The notes beneath the pieces were generated by a model. The model was given only the letters and a program-made list of their open reading frames with translations. It was not told the origin of the DNA and made no database searches. Positions 57,378 through 64,000 of a stretch of 64,000 bases of DNA are shown in pieces (positions within the stretch are counted from its first letter, which is position 1; the number at the start of each line of letters is the position of its first letter). The stretch lies in NCBI GenBank assembly GCA_041181065.1, contig JBEGQI010000022.1, forward strand, positions 22,323 through 86,322, given 5' to 3'. This stretch comes from DSYF01 sp041181065 (GTDB lineage: Bacteria; Verrucomicrobiota; Verrucomicrobiia; Limisphaerales; DSYF01). Both the position numbers and the translations under genes were made by a program.

Positions 57378-57848
57378 ATGCCGTTGGTGCGGATCCTAGT
57401 TGATGGTTACAGCCTCCTGCACAACTGGCCCGAACTTGCGCCGGGCCGGGAGAGGCACAGCGCCGCAGCACGCGATGCTCTTGTCGAGAAGCTCACGCAT
57501 TATCGCGATACCGTTGGCACACCCATCAGCATCATCTTCGACGGTTCTTTCCCGCGCGGCGCCGGTCCGAGGCAACATTCCACCCGTGACGTCGAGGTGC
57601 TGTTCTCCAGCGGTGGGCAGACGGCGGATGACTTGATCGAGCGCGCGGCGAGTCGTTTCCATGCGTATGGTGAGGTGCTGGTGGTGACAGATGACGTTGC
57701 GGAACGCGAGACGGTCATGGCCTTTGGTGCCTCTGCGGCGAGTTGCGATAACTTCGTCGCGATGGTTGACGCTGCGCTCCAAGATGTGGCCCAAGATTTG
57801 AAGCATCACAACCGGCAGGAGCAAAATCCCTTCAACCGAAGGCATTGA
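57378..57848 (+). CDS. NYN-domain protein, YacP/Rae1-like ribonuclease
   Basis: A 156-residue NYN (PIN-like) nuclease. It begins RILVDGYSLLHNWPELAPGR, then DALVEKLTHYRDTVGTPISI and IFDGSFPRG. Asp residues in SGGQTADDLIERAA and VVTDDVAERETVMAFGAS supply the expected acidic metal site. In Bacillus the YacP protein Rae1 cleaves mRNA in the ribosomal A-site. This short form carries a basic tail (HHNRQEQNPFNRRH). It is divergent from the GH28 gene and 19 bp upstream of the vWA-like protein gene. Confidence 0.85.
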   Translation: MPLVRILVDGYSLLHNWPELAPGRERHSAAARDALVEKLTHYRDTVGTPISIIFDGSFPRGAGPRQHSTRDVEVLFSSGGQTADDLIERAASRFHAYGEVLVVTDDVAERETVMAFGASAASCDNFVAMVDAALQDVAQDLKHHNRQEQNPFNRRH

Positions 57849-57867
57849 ACATGCTTAACAGGAGGCG

Positions 57868-59115
57868 ATGAACCGGTTGTTCCCAGTCCGTCTGCTTTTC
57901 ACGGCCATTTGGCTGTGTTTTGTGGCCTTTTGTGAGGCGGCGACGCCCTTACCGGCGTCAGCCAAGCGTCTCCAACCTGCGCGCTGGCTCCTGATTTTGG
58001 ACACTTCTTCTGCAATGGAGAAGCGGGCCAAGGCTGCCGAAGGAGTCGTTTCTGACCTACTCGGCTCGGCTATGAGTGGCAAGATGCAAGCGGGAGATGA
58101 ACTTGGCATCTGGACTTACAACAAGGAGCTTTATGCCGGCGTCGCGCCCATGCAGACTTGGCAACCCGCTCGTTCCAACCTCATCACCAGTCGGACGATC
58201 GAATTCCTTGGCTTGCAGGTCTATCGTGACCGGAGCCGGATTGAAAAAGTGCTGCCTGAGTTGTCGCGTGTCGCCGCCGAGTCGCGTGAACTCACCGTAG
58301 TATGGTTCTCCGATGGCACACAGAAATTCGCGGGCACACCCTTCGATGACGAACTCAACGCAGCCACCGCCAAGTTGAAGGCGGCGCTTGATAATTCCCG
58401 CATGCCAGTCGTCACCGTGCTGCGTGCTTATCATGGAAAGTGGGTGGGGCAGAGCGTTTCGGTTGCCCCGTGGCCGATTGAATTTGCGGCGTTCCCGGCG
58501 GAGCTAGCCAATACAAACGCACCCACGAAGTCGGTGGTAGCAGCGCCGAAACCGGCGCCAATGGCCAAGCCCATCATCATCACCTCTCCCAAGAAGACGA
58601 ATGCTGAACCGGTCACGCCGATGGAGTTACAGTCGGCCAGCGCGCAACTTCGTCCGCTGCCTCGCGAAACGATTGAAACGCCGACTGCAACCGCAGTCGT
58701 GCCAGAGGCTTCACCGCATGCTACGCCAGCCCCTGTGGTGGTGACAGCGGCTGGGCAGGCTTCCGTCGCGCCTGTGGATGTTCCGCCGCTACCGGCCATC
58801 GAATCCAAACCCGTTGCGCCTGTGGTGAAGCTGGCGCCTGAATCTTCAGCCCCCGTTTCAACGCCGCCGCTTGCATCGAACATCGCTGCCAAGACAGAGC
58901 CGCCGAAACCAGCCGTTCAGGCGGTTGCCCCACCCGTGGTTGCGGCTACGGCTCCCTTGGAATCTCCCGCCCCGTCGTCCCACCCGTGGCCTTTGATCGT
59001 CGGGGCTGGGTTTATGTCAGCAGCCGCCCTTGTTGCCCTCTTACTTGCGTTTCGCGGCCGTCGTCCTCAAACCGTCAGCCTCATCACGCAATCGTTGGAG
59101 CGCGGACAGAAGTAG
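57868..59115 (+). CDS. exported vWA-like protein with Pro/Ala-rich linker and C-terminal membrane helix
   Basis: A 415-residue protein. A signal peptide (LFTAIWLCFVAFCEAA) is followed by a vWA-like domain (about 40-195). It begins WLLILDTSSAMEKR, a MIDAS-like DxSxA site, and includes LTVVWFSDGTQKFAG. A 170-residue linker rich in Pro, Ala, Val and Thr follows. A single helix (WPLIVGAGFMSAAALVALLL) is near the C-terminus, with about 25 cytoplasmic residues. The linker could span the periplasm or cell wall. The function is unknown; vWA domains often bind partner proteins through a metal ion. The sensor kinase gene follows after 38 bp. Confidence 0.68.
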   Translation: MNRLFPVRLLFTAIWLCFVAFCEAATPLPASAKRLQPARWLLILDTSSAMEKRAKAAEGVVSDLLGSAMSGKMQAGDELGIWTYNKELYAGVAPMQTWQPARSNLITSRTIEFLGLQVYRDRSRIEKVLPELSRVAAESRELTVVWFSDGTQKFAGTPFDDELNAATAKLKAALDNSRMPVVTVLRAYHGKWVGQSVSVAPWPIEFAAFPAELANTNAPTKSVVAAPKPAPMAKPIIITSPKKTNAEPVTPMELQSASAQLRPLPRETIETPTATAVVPEASPHATPAPVVVTAAGQASVAPVDVPPLPAIESKPVAPVVKLAPESSAPVSTPPLASNIAAKTEPPKPAVQAVAPPVVAATAPLESPAPSSHPWPLIVGAGFMSAAALVALLLAFRGRRPQTVSLITQSLERGQK

Positions 59116-59153
59116 CGGCTTTACCTCCCAGCCTGTTGACCTACAGTTCATCC

Positions 59154-60254
59154 ATGGTTTCGCTGAGCGCCTGCAAACTCTTCGACGGGTTGACCGCCAC
59201 AGAGTTGAACACGCTCCGTGGGCTGTGCAGCGTCAACAGCATCGCTGCAGGCAAAGAAATCTTCCGCGAAGGTGACCCCGGCGATGCCGTTTATGTCATT
59301 CGCGCCGGCAGCGTGGATATCTTCGCTCAGGTTGGTGGCGAAAAACGCCAGCTCATCTCGAAACTCGGGCCGGGCGATTTCTTCGGCGAGATGTCCGTGA
59401 TCGAATTCAAACCGCGATCCGCCACGGCGGTGGCCGCGCAAGCCACCGTGGTCTATCGCATCCCCGCGGGCGAGATGCTCACGTTCGTGCATCAAACACC
59501 CGACATCGCGGTGAACATGATGCGGCAGATCAGCAACCGCTTGCGCGAATTCAATCTGCGGCACGTGAATGAAATCTCGCAGGCCGAGCGGCTCACACTT
59601 GTCGGCCGATTCGCACGTTCAATCGTCCACGATCTCAAGAATCCACTGAGTATCATCAGCCTGACGACCGAAACCCTTTCCCATCCCGGCGCAACGCCGG
59701 AAATGCGGGTGCAAGCGGCGGAACGCATCCGCAAACAGGTGGAGCGTATCTCCCAACTGGCCGGCGAAATCTTGGAGTTTACGCAGGGCTCGGGTAAACC
59801 CGCCGCGCTGGCCAAGGTCAACTTCGGCAAGTTCATCCACTACCTCATCGAGGAATTGCGGCCCGAGATGGAGATGAAGGGCATCGTCATCCATCTGGAG
59901 AGCGAACCGCCCATGGTGCCGATGATGATCGATCCGCCGCGCATGCAACGCGTGTTCGACAACATTCTGCACAACGCCGCCGATTTCATGCCCGCCGGCG
60001 GTATCGTCATGCTGCGCTTCACGTTGAAGGAAGGGCGCATCCTCATGGAGATCGAGGACACCGGGCCCGGCATTGCGCCAGAGATTGCGCCGAGGTTGTT
60101 CGAGCCCTTTGCCACCTTCGGAAAAAAGCAGGGCACCGGCCTCGGGCTGTCCATTTGCAAACGCATCATCGAAGATCATCAGGGACGCATCTGGCCTGAG
60201 ACCAAGCCGGGCCGCGGCGCCATCTTCATCATCTCGCTGCCCCGGCCGAAATAA
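59154..60254 (+). CDS. soluble sensor histidine kinase with cyclic-nucleotide-binding-type domain
   Basis: A 366-residue kinase with no membrane segment. The N-terminal cNMP-binding-like domain (about 5-125) has IFREGDPGDAVYVIRAGSVD, LISKLGPGDFFGEMSVIEFK and PRSATAVAAQATVVYRI. The FGEMS and PRSATA stretch fits a cNMP-binding pocket (consensus FGE-x-L...R-x-A-x). The H-box is FARSIVHDLKNPLSIIS near residue 165. HATPase motifs are DNILHNAADFMP, EDTGPGIAPE and GTGLGLSICK. ATG 59154 is chosen; the longer frame from 58986 overlaps the vWA gene. No partner regulator is adjacent, and the ligand is unproven. Confidence 0.88.
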   Translation: MVSLSACKLFDGLTATELNTLRGLCSVNSIAAGKEIFREGDPGDAVYVIRAGSVDIFAQVGGEKRQLISKLGPGDFFGEMSVIEFKPRSATAVAAQATVVYRIPAGEMLTFVHQTPDIAVNMMRQISNRLREFNLRHVNEISQAERLTLVGRFARSIVHDLKNPLSIISLTTETLSHPGATPEMRVQAAERIRKQVERISQLAGEILEFTQGSGKPAALAKVNFGKFIHYLIEELRPEMEMKGIVIHLESEPPMVPMMIDPPRMQRVFDNILHNAADFMPAGGIVMLRFTLKEGRILMEIEDTGPGIAPEIAPRLFEPFATFGKKQGTGLGLSICKRIIEDHQGRIWPETKPGRGAIFIISLPRPK

Positions 60255-60305
60255 TTCCCGCGCCTTCTTGACGGGAACCGCGCCGCGCAACACGCTGCTG
60301 TCCGC

Positions 60306-62297
60306 ATGAATCGCATCCGCCTGCTCCCCGACCACGTCGCGAACCAGATCGCGGCGGGCGAAGTCGTCGAGCGTCCGGCGAGCGTGGTCAAGGAACTCGT
60401 CGAGAATGCGCTCGACGCGAAGGCGACCCGCGTCACGGTGGAGATTCAGGCCGGTGGCCGCAGCTTGATGCGCGTCACGGACGACGGCATGGGCATGAGC
60501 CGCGACGACGCGCTGCTTTCGCTGGAGCGCCATGCCACGAGCAAGATCCAGCGCGCGGAAGATTTGGCGGCGATCGGCACGATGGGCTTTCGCGGCGAAG
60601 CTTTACCAAGCATCGCCAGCGTGAGCCGCTTCACGATGACGACGCGCAAGCGCGAATCTGATTCACCCGAGGGCACGCAGATCATCATCAACGGCGGCAA
60701 GATCACCGAAGTGAAGGCGGCTGGCTGCGCGTCCGGCACCACGATGGAAGTGCGCCAGCTTTTCTTCAACCTTCCCGCGCGGCGCAAGTTCCTCCGCACC
60801 GACGAAACCGAGGCGGCGCACATCCAGCACTATCTCACTCTGGCCGCGCTGGCGTTTCCGGAGGTGGCCTTCACGTTCATCAAGGATGCACGAACGATCT
60901 GGCAATTGCCGGCCGTGAAGGCGGGCGGCGATGCGGCCGCGCGGTTGGGCGCCCTGCATGAACGATTGCGCGCCCTGCTTGGTGGCGAGGATCGTTTGTT
61001 GCCCGTTGATTTCACCGGCGAACTGACCGTGGCTGGCGATGCCGCCGAACCGGAGGGCGAGGATATTTCCCTGCGGGAAAACGCTCCACCTGCGGACGGC
61101 AAATCGCGGATGCGCGTGTGGGGATTTCTCGGCGCACCGGGCGTCGCGCGCTCGAACCGTGATGACCAGCACGTGTTCGTGAACCGCCGGCCCGTGGACA
61201 ACCGCGGGCTGAACTACGCGCTCATCGAGGGCTATCATACCTCGCTGATGAAGGGGCGCTATCCCGTGTGTTGCCTGTTCGTCGAGATCGACCCGGCTTT
61301 GGTGGACGTGAACATTCATCCGGCGAAACGTGAGGTGAAGTTCCATCGCGAATTCGAAGTGCGCCGCGTGGTAGCCGCCGCCGTGAAGGAGGCGCTGCTG
61401 AAATTTCATTCGCAACGCGCCCAGGCTCCGTTGCCCAACACAGCAACGACGAGCAAGGCGCCAACGCCGGATAAAACTGCGCCCGCCGCGCAGCCCGCGC
61501 TTGGCTTCACACCGGCCGAAGCCAAAGCGGCCCCGGTGCCGCAACACACAGAACCGCGGCCTGCGAACCGCCAAGTCGAAGTCCCAGTATCGAATCGGCC
61601 CTCGCCGATTGCGCCTGCTTCAGCCAGCAGCCCCGCCGATTCCGCCACCCGCAATCCGCTTCCTGCGCCGCCGCCTTCGTTCATTTCACCGACGGCGCCT
61701 GTGCCGCTCTTGCAAGTGCCGATGCGGTTGGTTGGGGTGATCGGAAAACTTTACGTCGTGTTGGAATCGGACCGTGGCCTTGTGCTGCTGGATCAACACG
61801 CCGCGCACGAGCGGGTGCTCTTCGAGCAGATGCTCGCGCGCGTCGAGCACAGCGGCCAGGCGCCGTCACAACGGCTGCTGCTGCCCGAGACGATCGAGAT
61901 GACCGTGCGCGATGCGGTGTTTCTCCGGCAGCAATTGCCCGTGCTGACGCGGTTGGGGGTTGGGCTGAGTGAATTTGGCGAACGCACCTTCCTGCTGGAT
62001 GCCCTGCCGCCTTTCGTGAAAGTGAGCGACGCGCGCCGCTTCGCGATGGAACTGGTGGATGAACTCAAGGCCGCCGGTGAAGGGGTGAACTCGGCGCGCC
62101 TCGGCGAACACGTCGTGGCGAAGACGGTGTGCCGTCACGCGGTGAAGGCTAACGATCCGCTGGCCGGACGCGAGTTGGAAAACTTGGTGGCGGATTTGCG
62201 CAAGTGCGCGATGCCTTACACATGCCCGCACGGACGCCCCACGCTCATCGAGATGAACTGGCGCGAGCTGGAGCGGAAATTTGGGCGGACGCAGTAA
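60306..62297 (+). CDS. mutL: DNA mismatch repair protein MutL
   Basis: A 663-residue MutL. The N-terminal GHKL ATPase has IAAGEVVERPASVVKELVEN, VTDDGMGMSRDDA and GTMGFRGEALPSI. NRRPVDNRGLNYALIEGYH and DVNIHPAKREVKFH follow. A Pro/Ala-rich linker covers about residues 370-465. The C-terminal dimerisation domain holds the endonuclease motif DQHA-x2-E-x4-E (DQHAAHERVLFE), VCRHAVKANDPL and CPHGRPTLIEMNWRELERKFG. The endonuclease motif means a MutH-independent, nicking MutL. It starts 51 bp after the kinase gene and ends at a strong hairpin shared with tig. Confidence 0.97.
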   Translation: MNRIRLLPDHVANQIAAGEVVERPASVVKELVENALDAKATRVTVEIQAGGRSLMRVTDDGMGMSRDDALLSLERHATSKIQRAEDLAAIGTMGFRGEALPSIASVSRFTMTTRKRESDSPEGTQIIINGGKITEVKAAGCASGTTMEVRQLFFNLPARRKFLRTDETEAAHIQHYLTLAALAFPEVAFTFIKDARTIWQLPAVKAGGDAAARLGALHERLRALLGGEDRLLPVDFTGELTVAGDAAEPEGEDISLRENAPPADGKSRMRVWGFLGAPGVARSNRDDQHVFVNRRPVDNRGLNYALIEGYHTSLMKGRYPVCCLFVEIDPALVDVNIHPAKREVKFHREFEVRRVVAAAVKEALLKFHSQRAQAPLPNTATTSKAPTPDKTAPAAQPALGFTPAEAKAAPVPQHTEPRPANRQVEVPVSNRPSPIAPASASSPADSATRNPLPAPPPSFISPTAPVPLLQVPMRLVGVIGKLYVVLESDRGLVLLDQHAAHERVLFEQMLARVEHSGQAPSQRLLLPETIEMTVRDAVFLRQQLPVLTRLGVGLSEFGERTFLLDALPPFVKVSDARRFAMELVDELKAAGEGVNSARLGEHVVAKTVCRHAVKANDPLAGRELENLVADLRKCAMPYTCPHGRPTLIEMNWRELERKFGRTQ

Positions 62298-62316
62298 GCT
62301 CCGAATGACAAAAGCA

Positions 62317-62344
62317 AAACGCCGCCGGAGTTCCGGCGGCGTTT
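62317..62344. terminator. bidirectional intrinsic terminator between mutL and tig
   Basis: A perfect 13-bp stem (62317-62329 with 62332-62344, AAACGCCGCCGGA and TCCGGCGGCGTTT) with a 2-nt centre, effectively a 4-nt loop. A TTT-GTGTTTT tail follows on the plus strand and GCTTTTGTC on the minus strand. It lies 19 bp after the mutL stop and 33 bp after the tig stop, serving both convergent genes. Confidence 0.9.
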
Positions 62345-62377
62345 GTGTTTTGAGATTCAACCGGCCCGTGCTCAGGC

Positions 62378-63700
62378 TTAAGCCGGAGGCAGCGAACCTG
62401 CGGGGACTTCCTCGATCTTCGCGCTCTTCTGGAGCAGCTCGACGACTTTTTCGTTGGCGAGTTGGTCGTAGATCTCGATTAAGCCATTGCGCTTCTGGAG
62501 GTCCTGCAAAAACTTCTTCGGTTCGACCTGATATACGCCAGCCAGCGAGTGGACGCGGCGGAGGATTTCCTCGTTGGAGACCTTGATGTCTTCCTTCTCG
62601 GCGATCTTGCGGAACAGGAAGGCGCGTTTGACGCGTTCCTTGGCGCCTTGCGTCGCGGCGGCGTAGATCTGGTCCTTTTCCTTCTCGATAAGCTCACGGC
62701 CGACGCCGCGCTTCGAATTCTCGCGCACGATGTCGTAAACCACGTTCTTCGTCTCCTGCGCCACCGCACTTTCAGGCAGGTCAAAAGTGACCTTGTCCAT
62801 CAGCGCGCGAACCACTTGATTGCGGACGCTGGAATCGAGTTTGTAGGTGAGCTCGTTCTCGAGATCCTTGGTCACGCCTTCCCGGAGCTTCTCCAGATTT
62901 TCGGCGCCGAAAGTTTTGGCGAATTCGTCGTCGAGCGCGGGCAGGACCTTCTCCTTCACTTCGACCACTTCAACGGCATAGACGCCCTGCTTGCCTTGCA
63001 CTTGTTCGGTGACGAAATCAGCGGGGAAATCGACGTTCACGGTCCGCTTGTCGCCAGCCTTGGCGCCGATCAGTTGCGCGGCGAAACCGGGGATGAAGCC
63101 CGTGCCGTCAGCCTGCACCCAGAAATTCTTCTGCTCGGTGATCCCTTTCGCGGTTGGGGCGAGTTCGGTGATCGCCTTGCCTTCGCAGGTGCCGGTGTAA
63201 TTGACCACGGCGATGTCGCCGCTGGCGAGCGGGCGCTCGACGGTCTTGTAATCTGTGCGTTGTTCGCGCAGGACGTTCAGGGCCTTCTCGATGTCTTCGG
63301 GCGTGACCTTCTGGGTTTCGCGCTTCGCGGGAAGGTCCTTGTAGTCGGGCAGCTCAAAGTCGGGAGCGATCTCAACGGTGGCGTCGAACGTGTAGGCCTG
63401 GCCACGGGCGAGCGTGCCCTCCTTCAAATCCACCGTCTGGAGCACGTCGAGTTTTTTGTCCTCGACGGCCTTGCGGTAGTTTTCGGAAGTCAGCTTGCGC
63501 TTCGCTTCCTCGGCGATGTCGGCCTCGTATTTTTTGAGGACCATTGCCTTGGGGGCCTTGCCGGGGCGGAATCCGGGCATGGCGGCTTGCTTGATGAATT
63601 CCTTGGTGATGGATTCGAATTGCGCGTCCACAGCCGTCGCGTCCACTTCAACGCGGATGACTTTGCGGCACGCGGCCAGATTTTCAACGGTGACGTTCAC
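62378..63700 (-). CDS. tig: trigger factor
   Basis: A 440-residue ribosome-associated chaperone. The N-terminal ribosome-binding domain begins MNVTVENLAACRKVIRVEVD and contains the ribosome-contact signature near PGFRPGKAPKAMV (about 42-54). The FKBP-type PPIase domain (about 150-250) has ASGDIAVVNYTGTCEGKAI and VDFPADFVTEQVQGKQGVYA. The C-terminal helical arms follow to ENLEKLREGVTKDLEN and beyond. Length and order are normal. It is convergent with mutL and divergent from the GT4 gene. clpP and clpX, its frequent neighbours, are not in view. Confidence 0.96.
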   Translation of the reverse strand: MNVTVENLAACRKVIRVEVDATAVDAQFESITKEFIKQAAMPGFRPGKAPKAMVLKKYEADIAEEAKRKLTSENYRKAVEDKKLDVLQTVDLKEGTLARGQAYTFDATVEIAPDFELPDYKDLPAKRETQKVTPEDIEKALNVLREQRTDYKTVERPLASGDIAVVNYTGTCEGKAITELAPTAKGITEQKNFWVQADGTGFIPGFAAQLIGAKAGDKRTVNVDFPADFVTEQVQGKQGVYAVEVVEVKEKVLPALDDEFAKTFGAENLEKLREGVTKDLENELTYKLDSSVRNQVVRALMDKVTFDLPESAVAQETKNVVYDIVRENSKRGVGRELIEKEKDQIYAAATQGAKERVKRAFLFRKIAEKEDIKVSNEEILRRVHSLAGVYQVEPKKFLQDLQKRNGLIEIYDQLANEKVVELLQKSAKIEEVPAGSLPPA

Positions 63701-63727
63701 AGGATGGTCTTTTCATCCGTTGCAACC

Positions 63728-63801
63728 CTTGGCGACGCGCCAAGCGCCCTGCAACGGGCCGCGCAGAGTAGGTGATGCGACGCCCCTGCGCAAGCGTCGC
63801 A
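63728..63801. other. two hairpins between divergent tig and GT4 genes
   Basis: The 194-bp gap 63701-63894 holds two perfect inverted repeats: CTTGGCG with CGCCAAG (63728-63734, 63738-63744) and TGCGACGC with GCGTCGCA (63776-63783, 63794-63801). Words of the type GCAACGGG also recur. They may belong to the 5' leader of tig or to promoter structure. No gene is seen in the gap. Confidence 0.35.
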
Positions 63802-63894
63802 ACGGGGTTGCTTCAACGTCCGGTTTCACCCCGGGAAGGGGTGCGCGGGAGCCTCGACGGTGGATTCCCCAACGCGTATAACTGGCCCGCCGCA

Positions 63895-64000
63895 ATGAAC
63901 AAAGCCCCCGGCAAACCGTTGAAAGTCCTGCTCCTGAACCAGACCTTCCATCCGGATGTCATGGCCACGGCGCAATACCTCACTGAGCTGGCCGTTCGGC
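63895..64000 (+). CDS. GT4-family glycosyltransferase, N-terminal fragment
   Basis: The first 35 codons of a gene that runs off the right edge, starting MNKAPGKPLKVLLLNQTFHP and continuing DVMATAQYLTELAVR. The pattern of a hydrophobic beta strand, NQ.FHPD, then ATAQYLTELA is the classic N-terminus of WcaI-like GT4 glycosyltransferases that build exopolysaccharide. Too little is visible for substrate or completeness. The next gene upstream, tig, is divergent. Confidence 0.75.
   Translation, partial: MNKAPGKPLKVLLLNQTFHPDVMATAQYLTELAVR

Noticed and set aside
1..64000. CRISPR array, tRNA, rRNA, prophage or integrase-flanked island
   Set aside because: No regularly spaced direct repeats, cloverleaf-like T-loop sequences in gaps, rRNA segments, or phage/integrase genes were seen on reading the gaps on both strands.

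Overview
The window reads as a piece of a Verrucomicrobiota chromosome, probably of the Pedosphaera/Limisphaerales type (subdivision 3). This is inference: GC-rich coding sequence, weak or absent Shine-Dalgarno sites, many exported proteins with asparagine/threonine-rich beta modules, a DUF1559-type pseudopilin, an HzsA-related cytochrome-like protein, a TIGR04222 protein with a Cys/Gly tail, and a purS/purQ/purL cluster. There is no plasmid, phage, transposase, CRISPR array, tRNA or rRNA in it. Two exported-protein genes carry apparent single-base frameshifts, which may be assembly errors or real decay.

Layout. 1-1.6 kb: start of dnaN behind a NifS-type cysteine desulfurase. 1.7-2.7 kb: a frameshifted exported protein. 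2.7-10.1 kb: a minus-strand lipid-trafficking group (YbjQ, HpnN-like RND, an unnamed exported WPLY-repeat protein, MlaE, MlaF, MlaD/MCE). 10.3-15.8 kb: PilT-like ATPase, TPR protein, small membrane protein, Ycf46-like AAA protein, ECF sigma factor and a kinase-less four-helix sensor, interrupted by two non-coding repeat elements. 15.9-23.5 kb: exported rhodanese, HzsA-related protein, a beta-propeller/Ig protein and a divergent CHASE histidine kinase with LuxR-type regulator; a near-identical palindrome lies upstream of both large exported-protein genes. 23.5-29.6 kb: dprA, a tandem GH43-like lipoprotein, the TIGR04222 protein and purF.

29.7-47.9 kb is the most interesting region: a minus-strand cluster that I read as a beta-1,3-glucan (laminarin) utilisation locus. 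It holds a sulfatase (frameshifted), GH16 laminarinase, a two-component system with an OB-like sensor, a carbohydrate-binding exported protein, a pseudopilin, a kinase-less paralogue of the sensor, a GH2/GH5-like enzyme, a large GH94-like phosphorylase, a GPH sugar symporter and a GH17 enzyme. The GH16 and binding-protein genes share a 24-bp upstream element (22/24 identical), a candidate operator for the NarL-type regulator encoded next to it. The proposed flow is: GH16 and GH17 cut the polymer outside the cytoplasm, GPH imports oligosaccharides, and the phosphorylase splits them to glucose-1-phosphate.

48-64 kb is mostly housekeeping: purL-purQ-purS, a GST-like protein with a PIN-PhoH ATPase, the slipin/NfeD pair, a GH28 pectinase, a YacP-type nuclease, a vWA-like membrane protein, a cyclic-nucleotide-type sensor kinase, mutL and trigger factor (with a strong shared terminator between them), and the start of a GT4 glycosyltransferase.
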